Source: Sneathiella sedimenti (lineage in GTDB: Bacteria; Pseudomonadota; Alphaproteobacteria; Sneathiellales; Sneathiellaceae). From it: a stretch of 64,000 bases of DNA. Positions 55,310 to 64,000 of this stretch are shown in pieces. Below the pieces are notes generated by a model. It ran no database searches and was not told where the DNA came from. It saw nothing but the letters and a program-made list of their open reading frames with translations. The DNA lies in assembly GCF_017313765.1 (NCBI RefSeq), contig NZ_JAFLNC010000002.1:434001-498000 (forward strand). Reading direction: 5' to 3'. The position numbers and the translations under genes were made by a program. The stretch's first letter is position 1. Each line of letters opens with the position of its first letter.

Positions 55310-56353
55310 ATGGTGAAGAACGGAACACTCGTCAATTTTGCAAGTGACAACTCGGCGCCGGTCGCGCCAAAAATTCTCACCGCCCTGCACAAGGCCAACG
55401 CCGGCCCGATGCCAAGCTACGGTAACGACCCCTTCACCAGGAGGGTGGAGGAAAGGCTGAAGGAGATATTTGAATGCGATCTCCGGGCGTATCCCGTCGC
55501 CACGGGAACGGCTGCCAATGTCCTCGGCCTGAGTGTGATGACCCCGCCTTTTGGGGCCATCTACTGTCACCGCCTTGCCCATATCGAACAGGATGAATGC
55601 GGCGCACCGGAATTTTATACCCATGGGGCGAAACTGGTTAAGCTTGATGGCGCGGGCGGAAAGCTGCAGGCGACAGAGTTGGAGGTCGCCTTGAAGCGGT
55701 CAGGCGCCGGCAATGTCCATCATGTGCAACCCGCGGTCGTCGACATTACTCAGGCATCCGAGAACGGGACCACCTACCGGCCCGAGGAAATTGCCGAGAT
55801 CGGTTTGGTCGCGCAGAAATATGGCCTTGGCGTTCATATGGACGGGGCCCGCTTCGCCAATGCGGTGTCCTTCCTGGGATGCGCGCCGGCAGACATCACC
55901 TGGCGTGCCGGGGTGGATATCCTGTCGTTCGGGGCGACGAAAAACGGCGCGATGGGCACGGAGGCAGTTGTTTTCTTCAACCTGGAAAAGGCGCGCGAGT
56001 TTGAATACCGACGCAAGCGCGGGGCGCATCTCTTTTCGAAAATGCGCTATCTGTCGGCGCAGCTCGACGCGTATCTCACGGACAATCTCTGGCTTGATCT
56101 GGCAGGCCATGCCAACCGGATGGCGCGGGACGCGGCAGAGAGGATCTCCGCTATTCCGGGCGCGGAGGTTCTTTATCCGGTGGAGGCCAACATGATTTTT
56201 GCGCGCCTGCCGGAGGTTTCCCTGGAGTGCCTGGCCGTGTCCGATATCCTGTATTACCGGAACGGGGAGGAATCTGCCGGTGAAGTGCGGCTCGTCACCT
56301 CCTGGAATACGAGTGAGCAGGACGTTAACCACCTGCTCAAGGTCATTGCCTGA
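55310..56353 (+). CDS. Low-specificity L-threonine aldolase
   Basis: A 347-residue PLP enzyme that splits threonine (or allo-threonine) to glycine and acetaldehyde. NFASDNSAPVAPKI opens the fold, and the Schiff-base lysine is in SFGATKNGAMGTEAVVFF; MDGARFANAVSFL contains the PLP-contacting aspartate. Part of glycine/one-carbon metabolism. It starts 55 bp after the single-pass protein gene. Confidence 0.9.
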   Translation: MVKNGTLVNFASDNSAPVAPKILTALHKANAGPMPSYGNDPFTRRVEERLKEIFECDLRAYPVATGTAANVLGLSVMTPPFGAIYCHRLAHIEQDECGAPEFYTHGAKLVKLDGAGGKLQATELEVALKRSGAGNVHHVQPAVVDITQASENGTTYRPEEIAEIGLVAQKYGLGVHMDGARFANAVSFLGCAPADITWRAGVDILSFGATKNGAMGTEAVVFFNLEKAREFEYRRKRGAHLFSKMRYLSAQLDAYLTDNLWLDLAGHANRMARDAAERISAIPGAEVLYPVEANMIFARLPEVSLECLAVSDILYYRNGEESAGEVRLVTSWNTSEQDVNHLLKVIA

Positions 56354-56459
56354 ACTTGGCTGATCCGATGATTTTTTCCCGCATGGTTTGATTTCAGGGT
56401 CGTCACCCGCTATTCAAGGCAACAAAACAGTGTAACGCGACGAATGGGATAGGCAGATA

Positions 56460-57641
56460 GTGCAGAATTTCTGGGATTTTTGGGAAATTGTCAAAGAAGT
56501 CTGGCGCGAGGGATATGCCGGCATTGATTTCAGCTCTCTGATAATCGCCCTCGGTATCCTGCTGGCAGCCTTGCTGATCCGCGGTGTATTCACCAAATTC
56601 GTGATCAATCGCCTGATCCGGTTCGCTGAGAGGTCGGAGAGCAAGATCGATGATCACCTCATTACCGCCCTTCGGGGGCCGATTCGCTTTATCCCGGTCG
56701 TAATCGGCATTTACTTGGCCCTTGAAATTCCCGGGTTCGGCGGGGAAGAGGGATTTTCCGCGGCGGCGGGAAAAATTGTTCGTTCCCTCATCGTCTTCAA
56801 TCTTTTCTGGGCCATCTACTGCGCCATCAGCCCACTGACCTTCCTGCTTGGTAAGCTGGAGGAGCTGTTCTCGGCGGAGATGGTCGAGTTTCTCGTCAAG
56901 ATCATGAAAGGGCTGGTTGTCGGCCTCGGCGCGGCAACAGTGCTGCAACTCTGGGGGATACAGGTGGGGCCGGTTATCGCCGGTTTCGGTATTGTCGGTG
57001 TCGCCGTCGCCCTCGGTGCGCAGGACCTGTTCAAGAACCTGATCAGCGGCTTTCTGATCCTCGCCGAGAAACGCTTCAAGGCAGGGGACTGGGTGCTTGT
57101 CGATACAGTGGTTGAGGGAACGGTTGAGAAAATCGGATTTCGCTCCACGGTGATCCGCCGCTTTGACAAGGCGATCACCATTGTGCCCAACGCGGTCTTT
57201 GCGGATCGGGCGGTGACCAACTTCTCCGAAATGACGTATCGTCGCATCTATTGGAAAATAGGTCTGGAATATTCAACAACTGTCGAGCAGCTTCAGCAGA
57301 TTACGGAGAAAATTCAGGACTATCTGGTCGGGAACGAGGATTTTGCACAGCCCGGTGAAGCGCTGACCTTTGTCGTGACGGACAGTTTCAATGACAGCAG
57401 CATCGATATCATGATCTATTGCTTTACCAGGACGACTGTGTGGGGTGAATGGCTCGATATCAAGCAGGATTTCGCCTATGCAATCAAGGGGATAGTCGAG
57501 CAGACGGGCACCGGCTTTGCCTTCCCGTCCGTGTCAGTCTACCGCGGTATTGGTGCGGCGGAGCCTGATCCGTTCGTACCGCCATCCGGATACAAGGACG
57601 GACATGGAAAAGGGGTCAGCGTTGACCGGCCAAAGCAATAA
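56460..57641 (+). CDS. MscS-family mechanosensitive ion channel
   Basis: A 393-residue protein with several N-terminal helices, the pore helix GVAVALGAQDLFKNLISGF and the beta domain (FKAGDWVLVDTVVEGTVEKIGFRSTVIRRFDKAITIVPNAVF) characteristic of MscS. The channel relieves turgor upon osmotic downshift. GTG 56460 is used, with AGGCAGATA just upstream. The last part is convergent with tusA, 6 bp between stops. Confidence 0.92.
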   Translation: MQNFWDFWEIVKEVWREGYAGIDFSSLIIALGILLAALLIRGVFTKFVINRLIRFAERSESKIDDHLITALRGPIRFIPVVIGIYLALEIPGFGGEEGFSAAAGKIVRSLIVFNLFWAIYCAISPLTFLLGKLEELFSAEMVEFLVKIMKGLVVGLGAATVLQLWGIQVGPVIAGFGIVGVAVALGAQDLFKNLISGFLILAEKRFKAGDWVLVDTVVEGTVEKIGFRSTVIRRFDKAITIVPNAVFADRAVTNFSEMTYRRIYWKIGLEYSTTVEQLQQITEKIQDYLVGNEDFAQPGEALTFVVTDSFNDSSIDIMIYCFTRTTVWGEWLDIKQDFAYAIKGIVEQTGTGFAFPSVSVYRGIGAAEPDPFVPPSGYKDGHGKGVSVDRPKQ

Positions 57642-57647
57642 GGGCTG

Positions 57648-57887
57648 CTAAGGCGTTGGTGTCTTGACGATGATATACTCGAACAGGCCATCCGTTTCGC
57701 GCATGGTTTCAAGAAGATAGCCGCTAACCGCGCAATAATGCCGAAAATCGATGGTCGAGGCCGGGTCGGTCGCATGCACTTTCAGCCGCTCGCCATCCTT
57801 GAGCGTCTTCATCGCCTTTTTTGCCTTCAGGACGGGCAGCGGACAATTAAGGCCCGTGGTATCGAGGAAATGCGGTTCGTCTGCCAT
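57648..57887 (-). CDS. tusA: TusA-family sulfurtransferase-like protein
   Basis: A 79-residue protein. LDTTGLNCPLPVLKAKKAM has the active-site cysteine, followed by a beta-alpha TusA fold ending YCAVSGYLLETMRETDG. ATG 57887 (MADEPHF) is preferred over the longer frame to 57986, whose extra residues do not match the family. TusA proteins carry sulfur for tRNA thiolation or molybdenum cofactor assembly; which route applies here is not shown. Confidence 0.85.
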   Translation of the reverse strand: MADEPHFLDTTGLNCPLPVLKAKKAMKTLKDGERLKVHATDPASTIDFRHYCAVSGYLLETMRETDGLFEYIIVKTPTP

Positions 57888-58071
57888 TAAATCTTCATTT
57901 CTGCGGTTCTTGATCCTGAATTCCGTCGCAAAATAGCGCTCCTGCGGACCGGGTGCAACTGATGAATTTCTGCGGGGTACGGGCATCTATCCGGCCATCG
58001 GATTAACCTTTTCTACACTCTATTCTGACAAAATCCGCTGTTAGGGTTCGCCCTTTAAAATTAGAAAACTG

Positions 58072-59388
58072 GTGGTTGCTGTTGAAGATATGGTGAAGAT
58101 GCGGAACCAAATTGGACATCGGTCGGAAATTAGTCCCGACTATTTTGACCAAGGCAGACTTGTGGGAGAACAAAAACTAGGTTCTGCCGCCGGTGAAGTG
58201 AAGCATTATGAAATCGGTGAGGCGACCAGCTTTTTGAGGCCGTTCGGCAAGACCTATCAGGAAGCCCTTGAAAATCTGATTACCGGCAGCATCCAGATTA
58301 TCGGCCTCGATGAAGTGAAGGCGCAGTATGCCGAGCAGTGGGGCAGCATCAAGAAAAACGTGATGGAAATTGCGGATGCCTATATCAGTCGCAAGCTGGA
58401 CCGCCACGACATATTTGTCCCTCTGGATGACGGGCACTTTGCCCTTCTGTTCGCGGAAGCCACGCGGGAGGAGGCGCTGGAACGCTCCCGGGTTATTGCC
58501 CATGATCTGGTCAACAAGCTGTTCGGGGAACTTCCGGGCGCAGAGTTGATTTCGGTTGAGGCCGCGATGTTACGGATCGAGGACTTTGATGGGCTGGACA
58601 GAATCCGTTCCCTCGACGGGCTCGTCAAATGTTTCCGCGCTGCTATCGTCAAGGCGCAGGACCGGGAAACACGCGATTTCCAGGAGCGTGAAACCGAGCT
58701 CAACGTCCGGTTCCGCCCGCTGATCAACCGGCGCAAGGGTTTCGTCGGCATGTATGAAACTGTCAGCATGACCAATGCCGATGGCGAGCTGGCGGACGTG
58801 ACGGCAAATGATCCGCTCTTTAACGAATCGCCGCGCCTGCGCGCCGAGATGGATTGTGTGATTTTGCGCGAGGCGGGAATTGTATGCAAGAAACTCGGGG
58901 GGGCAGGGAACAAGCCTGTTATTTTCCTGTCCGTCCATTTCGAGACCCTGGCGAACAGCTATTTCAGGAGCAAATACGCCCGCACGCTCGCCTCTCTCCC
59001 TGATTATACGGAACGGCATCTTGTCCTGAATGTGCAGGATATTGCATCAGGCGTGCCGAACAGCCGATATCGCCAGATTTTTACGTCGCTGCGCCAGCTG
59101 GTGCTGGGGTTCACGTTTGAAGTGGGGCCGCATTGGAATGATTTTAACGCCATTCGGGACCTTCCCATCCTCGCCATGACGCTCGCGGGGCACGAAAGCC
59201 TGGAGCTGTCGCAGATCGAGGCGTTCTTCAAGCGGTCCAAGCAGAACAAGAAGAAATGTATCTGGCGGTCTGTCGACAACGACGCACTGGCCCGCGCTGC
59301 CTTCAAGATGAAGGTGGATTATGTGAGCGGGCCGATATTTGGCGCCCTGCAGAAAGCGCCGGCGACGCCCTTTTCCCTGCCGAAGTAA
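58072..59388 (+). CDS. Degenerate GGDEF/EAL-like protein
   Basis: A 438-residue protein that I assign tentatively. A GGDEF-like segment, with RHDIFVPLDDGHFALLFAEAT at about 111-131, has DDGHF where active cyclases have GGDEF. A C-terminal EAL-like domain begins FRPLINRRKGFVGMYETV (214-231), with YETV for the usual FEAL, and ends around KVDYVSGPIFG. Metal-binding residues of active phosphodiesterases are not evident, so enzymatic activity is unlikely and a c-di-GMP-independent or effector role is possible. GTG 58072 is the start; ATG 58090 is an alternative. It is convergent with rumA. Confidence 0.55.
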   Translation: MVAVEDMVKMRNQIGHRSEISPDYFDQGRLVGEQKLGSAAGEVKHYEIGEATSFLRPFGKTYQEALENLITGSIQIIGLDEVKAQYAEQWGSIKKNVMEIADAYISRKLDRHDIFVPLDDGHFALLFAEATREEALERSRVIAHDLVNKLFGELPGAELISVEAAMLRIEDFDGLDRIRSLDGLVKCFRAAIVKAQDRETRDFQERETELNVRFRPLINRRKGFVGMYETVSMTNADGELADVTANDPLFNESPRLRAEMDCVILREAGIVCKKLGGAGNKPVIFLSVHFETLANSYFRSKYARTLASLPDYTERHLVLNVQDIASGVPNSRYRQIFTSLRQLVLGFTFEVGPHWNDFNAIRDLPILAMTLAGHESLELSQIEAFFKRSKQNKKKCIWRSVDNDALARAAFKMKVDYVSGPIFGALQKAPATPFSLPK

Positions 59389-59392
59389 TCCG

Positions 59393-60652
59393 TTAGTCCC
59401 GTTTCAGCACTGCCGCCATTTCAACATGTGGCGAGAAGAGAAACTGATCCACCGGCAGCACGTCACCCAGCTGATAGCCGCCATCAATCAGTGTCCTGAC
59501 ATCCCGCGCAAAAGTGACCGGATTGCAGGAGATCGCCACAACGACAGGAATGTCGCATTTCGCGATTTCCTCGGCTTGCGCTTTCGCACCGGCGCGGGGC
59601 GGATCAAAAACTAGGCCGTCGTAGGCATTCAGTTCATCCGTCAGCAGCGGGCGGTGATAAAGATCGCGGGTTTCGGAGGTGACGGGCAGGATCGCGCGGT
59701 TTGCGGCCGCCTGCAGGCCGGCGACAAGCTCTGTATCTCCTTCCACCGCATGGACACGGGCCCCAGCCGCCAGCGGGAAAGTGAAGCTGCCGACCCCGGC
59801 AAAGAGATCCGTGATCGTTTTTGCGTCGCCGAGAGCGCTCTTTGCAAACTCCGCGAGCGATGTCTCACCCGCTTTGCTCGCCTGCAGGAAACTCCCGGGC
59901 GGAAGGGTAACCGGGACATCATTCAGCCTCACAACGGCGGGCAGGCGGGCGGCGATAGCTTCCGGGATTTCCTTCGCACTTTGCTGCCAGGCGATCCGGG
60001 CGAGCTGCTGTTCCTCGGTAAAGGCGGCCAGTGCCTCGCGGGTTTCCAGGTCAAGCTCCTTCTTCGCCGTAATCAGCAGGTCAGGACCGTTTTCCGAGAC
60101 AGTTGCCATAATCTTTGCTTCGCTGTTGCGTTTCAACAGGGAAGGCAGCAGGGCGCGCAGCGGCTTTACCAGGGCGAGGAGCGTCGCATCGATCACCGGG
60201 CAGTCGCCAACATCGAATATCTGGTGACTGCGGCGCAGGTGAAAGCCGACCATCACGCCTTTCTTGCGCTTGGCGGCTATAAACTCGACCCGACGGCGGC
60301 TTCCCAGGGGGCTTGTCAGCGTTTCCAGAACGTTCGCCCCGTCGATGCCCGCCATGGACAGGCAATCGATAATGCGCTGTCGTTTCCAGTCGGCGGTAAA
60401 GGCCGGCGTGAGATGTTGGAGTGAACAGCCGCCGCATGTACCGAAATGACGGCAGGTCGGGTCGATGCGATCCGGTCCGGGGGTAAAAATCTCATCAATC
60501 GCGGCAACACTGCCGTTGCCCCGCTCTTCCAGTACAGAGGCACGCAGCCAGTCACCCGGGGCGGTGAAGGGGACATAGTAGCTTTTGCCGTCCTTCTCCG
60601 CGACGCCGTCCCCGGCCGAGCCGATATGATCAATAGCAAGTTCAACCGTCAT
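59393..60652 (-). CDS. RumA/TrmA-family RNA (uracil-5-)-methyltransferase
   Basis: A 419-residue SAM-dependent enzyme. The N-terminal TRAM-like domain (DHIGSAGDGVA) leads to an iron-sulfur motif with cysteines in CRHFGTCGGC and GDCPVID. The Rossmann SAM site is DLFAGVGSFTFPLA and the catalytic cysteine is in AISCNPVTF. It makes 5-methyluridine in rRNA or tRNA; the substrate is not determined. Its start overlaps tlyA by 11 bp. Confidence 0.9.
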   Translation of the reverse strand: MTVELAIDHIGSAGDGVAEKDGKSYYVPFTAPGDWLRASVLEERGNGSVAAIDEIFTPGPDRIDPTCRHFGTCGGCSLQHLTPAFTADWKRQRIIDCLSMAGIDGANVLETLTSPLGSRRRVEFIAAKRKKGVMVGFHLRRSHQIFDVGDCPVIDATLLALVKPLRALLPSLLKRNSEAKIMATVSENGPDLLITAKKELDLETREALAAFTEEQQLARIAWQQSAKEIPEAIAARLPAVVRLNDVPVTLPPGSFLQASKAGETSLAEFAKSALGDAKTITDLFAGVGSFTFPLAAGARVHAVEGDTELVAGLQAAANRAILPVTSETRDLYHRPLLTDELNAYDGLVFDPPRAGAKAQAEEIAKCDIPVVVAISCNPVTFARDVRTLIDGGYQLGDVLPVDQFLFSPHVEMAAVLKRD

Positions 60653-61388
60653 AACGGGCTCCCATTAGAAATTCGCGATTGCCGTCACTGCCATGGATGG
60701 GGCTGTCGACCGTGCCAAGAGAAGTCCAGCCGGGCAGGCCACTGATCCAGTCTTCCATCTCCAGCGGGACGGCGGCGGCAAGCGCCTCATCACGGACAAT
60801 GCCGCCCTTGCCGACATTTCCCTTGCCCACCTCGAACTGCGGCTTGACGAGCGCAATCAGGTGCGCGCCGGAGGCTGCGAGCGCGAGCGCGGCGGGCAGC
60901 GCCTTTTTCAGCGAGATAAAACTCACATCCGCAACAATAAGGTCCAGCGGCATCGGTATAAGTGCCTTGTCGAGGTCGCGGGCGTTAGTCTTTTCGAGAT
61001 TGATCAGGCGACTATCCTCCGCGACAACCGGGTCAAGCTGGCCATGTCCCACATCCACGGCATAAATGCGGACCACCCCACGTTCCAGCAGGACCTGGCT
61101 GAAACCGCCCGTGGAGGCACCGATATCGGCGGCGGTTCTCCCCGCAACATCAACGGCGAAATGATCGAGCGCGTGAAGGAGCTTTTTCGCGCCGCGTCCG
61201 ACCCAGTCAATCTCCGGCGTGGTGACAGTGATTTCCATCTCGGCCGTGATTTTTCGGGTTGGCTTTGTCGTAACAATACCATCGACGGAAACCCGTCCCT
61301 CCGCAATTAGGCTCTGCGCTTTTGCGCGGCTCTTCACGAGATCACGGGCGACGAGCGCGAGATCAAGCCGTTGCGGGGACTCTGTCAT
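60642..61388 (-). CDS. tlyA: TlyA-family rRNA 2'-O-methyltransferase
   Basis: A 248-residue protein: an S4 domain at the N-terminus (RLDLALVARDLVKSRAKAQSLIAEGRVSV) and an FtsJ-like methyltransferase with DIGASTGGFSQVLLERGV as the SAM site, DVGHGQLDP and LIVADVSFISLKKALPA. TlyA methylates ribosomal RNA and affects sensitivity to capreomycin in some bacteria. It sits between dxs and the rumA gene in one orientation, 9 bp after dxs. Confidence 0.92.
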   Translation of the reverse strand: MTESPQRLDLALVARDLVKSRAKAQSLIAEGRVSVDGIVTTKPTRKITAEMEITVTTPEIDWVGRGAKKLLHALDHFAVDVAGRTAADIGASTGGFSQVLLERGVVRIYAVDVGHGQLDPVVAEDSRLINLEKTNARDLDKALIPMPLDLIVADVSFISLKKALPAALALAASGAHLIALVKPQFEVGKGNVGKGGIVRDEALAAAVPLEMEDWISGLPGWTSLGTVDSPIHGSDGNREFLMGARYDG

Positions 61389-61397
61389 GTTAAATGC

Positions 61398-63332
61398 CTA
61401 GATGGCGGAAATATTCCGCTGTTTCGCTTTTCCTGTGCCGAGGGCGGAGAGGGCCGCCTCAACAATCTGTCCGTGATTGATACCGGCCTCTTCATACATG
61501 TCCTCAATTTTCTGCTGATCGATGTAGATATCTTTCATGCACAGCGGCCGGACCTTGAGCCCGTCATCGAGCAGGCCGTTCATGGCGAGGAACTGCATCA
61601 CATGGCTGCCGAAGCCGCCGATCGCGCCTTCCTCGACGGTAATCAGCGCCTCATGGTGCGCAGCGAGATCGCGGATCATCTCTTCATCCAGCGGCTTGCA
61701 GAATCGCGCATCTGCGACCGTGGTGGAAATGCCCTTGGCCTCCAGCTCCTCTGCCGCGATTAGCGCTTCCTTCAGCCGCGTGCCGAAGGACAGGATGGCG
61801 ACCTTGTCGCCCTGCTTGATCATCCGGCCCTTGCCAATTTCCAGTACCTCACCTTTTTCCGGCATATCGACGCCGATGCCTTCACCGCGGGGATAGCGAA
61901 ACGCGCAGGGCCCGTCATCATAGGCGGCGGCGGTCGCGACCATATGTTTGAGTTCCGCCTCATCCGCCGGGGCCATCACCATCATGTTGGGCAGCGTGGC
62001 AAGATAGGTAATATCGAAGGAGCCCGCATGGGTCGCGCCGTCTGCGCCGACCAGGCCGGCCCGGTCCATGGCGAACCGCACCGGCAGGTTCTGGATCGAC
62101 ACGTCATGCACCACCTGGTCATAGGCGCGCTGCAGGAAGGTCGAGTAGATTGCGACGAACGGCTTCAACCCCTCCGTCGCCATCCCGGCGGCGAAGGTGA
62201 CTGCATGCTGCTCGGCAATCCCGACATCGAAGCAGCGGTCGGCAAATTCCTTGGCGAACTGGTCAAGGCCCGTACCATCCGGCATCGCGGCGGTCACAGC
62301 GACGATCTTGTCATCCTGTCTGGCTTCCTCGATCAGGCTCTGGGCGAAAACCTTGGTGTAGGAGGGCGCGTTCGGTTTAGCTTTCGCCTGCGCGCCGGTA
62401 ACAACATCGAATTTCGAGACGCCGTGATATTTGTCTGGCGCGGCCTCGGCCGGCGGGTAGCCCTTGCCCTTTTGCGTGACGCAATGGATCAGGATCGGCC
62501 CGTGCTTTGATTCCCGCGCGTTCTTCAGGACCGGGATCAGATGTTCGAGGTTATGGCCATTAATCGGACCGACATAGTAAAAGCCGAGTTCCTCAAACAG
62601 TGTACCTCCGGTGACCATGCCACGGGCGAATTCCTCTGCGCGCCGTGCCGTGCGTTCCAGCGGATCGGGGAGGAGGGAGGCGACCTGTTTCGCCAGTTCG
62701 CGCAGGCTGCGATAAGGCTTGCCGGAAAGCAGGCGCGAAAGATAAGCGCTCATCGCACCAACCGGAGGAGCGATGGACATGTCATTATCATTAAGAATAA
62801 CGATCTGGCGCGCATCCATGGCGCCGGCATTATTCATCGCCTCATAAGCCATTCCGGCGCTCAAGGCGCCGTCGCCGATAACGGACACAACATTATTGTG
62901 CCGCCCCTGCAGATCGCGCCCGACAGCCATGCCGAGACCGGCAGAAATCGAGGTCGAGGAATGGGCCGCGCCGAAGGGATCATACTCGCTCTCGGCCCGC
63001 TTGGTGAAACCGGAAAGGCCACCCGGCTGGCGCAGGGTGCGGATGCGATCGCGCCGCCCGGTCAGGATCTTGTGGGGATAGCATTGATGACCGACATCCC
63101 AGATCAGTCGGTCTGTCGGGGTGTTAAAGACATGATGAAGCGCCACCGTCAACTCGACAACACCCAGACCTGCGCCCAGATGACCGCCGGTCACCGAGAC
63201 GGCACTGATTGTCTCCTGGCGCAACTCATCGGCCAGCTGCAACAGCTGGGGCAGCGTCAGGTCGCGCATATCCCTCGGATAGGCAATGGTGTCCAGTAAT
63301 GGCGTTTCCGGTCTCGTCGTCAAAATATTCAC
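61398..63332 (-). CDS. dxs: 1-deoxy-D-xylulose-5-phosphate synthase
   Basis: A 644-residue ThDP enzyme. [19 protein letters not shown] begins the pyrophosphate-binding region, ThDP motif [19 protein letters not shown] precedes NDNDMSI, and [18 protein letters not shown] is the pyrimidine domain. It makes DXP, the first step of the MEP isoprenoid pathway and precursor to thiamine and pyridoxal. It lies 6 bp after ispA. Confidence 0.97.
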   Translation of the reverse strand: MNILTTRPETPLLDTIAYPRDMRDLTLPQLLQLADELRQETISAVSVTGGHLGAGLGVVELTVALHHVFNTPTDRLIWDVGHQCYPHKILTGRRDRIRTLRQPGGLSGFTKRAESEYDPFGAAHSSTSISAGLGMAVGRDLQGRHNNVVSVIGDGALSAGMAYEAMNNAGAMDARQIVILNDNDMSIAPPVGAMSAYLSRLLSGKPYRSLRELAKQVASLLPDPLERTARRAEEFARGMVTGGTLFEELGFYYVGPINGHNLEHLIPVLKNARESKHGPILIHCVTQKGKGYPPAEAAPDKYHGVSKFDVVTGAQAKAKPNAPSYTKVFAQSLIEEARQDDKIVAVTAAMPDGTGLDQFAKEFADRCFDVGIAEQHAVTFAAGMATEGLKPFVAIYSTFLQRAYDQVVHDVSIQNLPVRFAMDRAGLVGADGATHAGSFDITYLATLPNMMVMAPADEAELKHMVATAAAYDDGPCAFRYPRGEGIGVDMPEKGEVLEIGKGRMIKQGDKVAILSFGTRLKEALIAAEELEAKGISTTVADARFCKPLDEEMIRDLAAHHEALITVEEGAIGGFGSHVMQFLAMNGLLDDGLKVRPLCMKDIYIDQQKIEDMYEEAGINHGQIVEAALSALGTGKAKQRNISAI

Positions 63333-63338
63333 CCGTCT

Positions 63339-64000
63339 TCAGTTGCGGCGTTTAATCGCGAAGCGCGCCGCATGTCTTAACAGATCGGCCTTGGGTCCGA
63401 AAGGCTCAAGATGCTCAATCGCCTGATCAACCAGCATGGCGGCATGAATCTTTGCCTCCTCCAGCCCCATGAGCGAAACAAATGTCGCCTTGCCCGCGGC
63501 TTCGTCCTTACCGGTTGCCTTGCCCATTTCTTCCGGGCTGCCCTCAGTATCCAATATGTCATCCGCAATCTGAAAGGCCAGTCCTAAATCATGTGCGTAG
63601 GCCCTGAGCGCCTGCACCTGTGGCGGAGATGCATGCCCGAGGATGGCGCCCGCCTCACAGGCATAGGTGATAAGCGCGCCGGTCTTGAGCTGTTGCAGCC
63701 GGGTAATGGTGACAATATCGATATCATTGTTGCCGGCATAGATATCCATTGTCTGACCGCCGACCATGCCGCGCACCCCGACGGCGCGGGCCAGTGTCGA
63801 CACCAGCTTTATGCGCACTTCGGCGGAGGAATGGGTTAGGGGGTCACCGATAATCTCGAAGGCGAGAGACTGCAGCGCATCGCCCGCAAGCACAGCCGTC
63901 GCCTCGTCAAACTCCTTATGCACGGTCGGCATGCCACGGCGCATGTCATCGTCATCCATGCAGGGAAGATCGTCATGAATGAGGGAATAGCTATGAATAA
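63339..64000 (-). CDS. ispA: Farnesyl diphosphate synthase, N-terminus beyond window edge
   Basis: The frame is open to the window edge: codons upstream of the first ATG at 63959 read HSYSLIHDDLPC, continuing into MDDDDMRRG, which is the first aspartate-rich motif (DDLPCMDDDD). The second motif, DDILD, follows QIADDILDTEG. The enzyme builds farnesyl diphosphate from isopentenyl and dimethylallyl units. The N-terminal part (roughly 80 residues) lies past the window. Adjacent dxs supports the isoprenoid role. Confidence 0.94.
   Translation of the reverse strand, partial: IHSYSLIHDDLPCMDDDDMRRGMPTVHKEFDEATAVLAGDALQSLAFEIIGDPLTHSSAEVRIKLVSTLARAVGVRGMVGGQTMDIYAGNNDIDIVTITRLQQLKTGALITYACEAGAILGHASPPQVQALRAYAHDLGLAFQIADDILDTEGSPEEMGKATGKDEAAGKATFVSLMGLEEAKIHAAMLVDQAIEHLEPFGPKADLLRHAARFAIKRRN

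Overview
The window is an ordinary chromosomal segment of an alphaproteobacterium. The evidence is the RcdA-family gene, the DUF4164-zapA pair ahead of a 6S-like RNA and a 5-formyl-THF cyclo-ligase, a ROSE-type thermometer in front of an Hsp20 gene, a candidate serC leader hairpin pair, and gene blocks such as serC-serA-hisZ-purA and tkt-gap-pgk-fba. My inference is a Rhodospirillales/Sneathiellales-type organism; this cannot be settled without a database. Genes are tightly packed. I see no transposase, integrase, phage gene, CRISPR array, tRNA or rRNA.

Layout. 1-3.9 kb: a minus-strand lipoprotein cut by the window edge, a CadD/LysE-type membrane protein, a DoeB-like deacylase and an Hsp20 gene with heat-shock promoter and thermometer. 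rcdA is divergent from hsp20, and rpmE follows. 4-12.3 kb: an ABC exporter, then a minus-strand block of two glycosyltransferases and a three-gene ion-motor-like set (MotA/TolQ-like, MotB/OmpA-like, secreted OmpA-like), and a small plus-strand pair ending in YbjQ. 12.3-20.8 kb: quinone reductase, suhB, efp, thiE and the glycolytic/pentose-phosphate genes fba (class I), pgk, gap and tkt, all minus. 21.2-26.9 kb, plus: DUF4164, zapA, 6S RNA, fau, a YmdB-like phosphoesterase, yebC, ruvC-ruvA-ruvB and ybgC. 26.9-32.4 kb: tolQ-tolR-tolA-tolB-pal-cpoB, the envelope-constriction machine. 32.4-39 kb: tilS, ftsH, folP, glmM, thiD.

39-42.9 kb, minus: two class-V PLP enzymes flanking an aldo/keto reductase, then a DUF1203 gene. 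43.1-48.5 kb, plus: serC-serA (serine synthesis), hisZ and purA. 48.5-52.8 kb, plus: a YbfB-type MFS transporter, a membrane-anchored pseudokinase with a small multi-pass partner, and an ABM-fold protein. 52.9-54.8 kb, minus: rpoH and rluD. 54.9-59.4 kb, mostly plus: a single-pass protein, threonine aldolase, an MscS channel, a minus-strand tusA and a degenerate GGDEF/EAL-like protein. 59.4-64 kb, minus: rumA-type methyltransferase, tlyA, dxs and ispA (cut by the window end), an isoprenoid-precursor and RNA-modification block.

The best candidates for under-described biology are the motor-like cluster at 7.8-11.4 kb, the pseudokinase pair at 49.8-52.3 kb, the degenerate GGDEF/EAL protein at 58-59.4 kb, and the PLP-AKR-PLP operon at 39-42.3 kb. 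None of these has an effector or toxin beside it that would mark it as a defence system.
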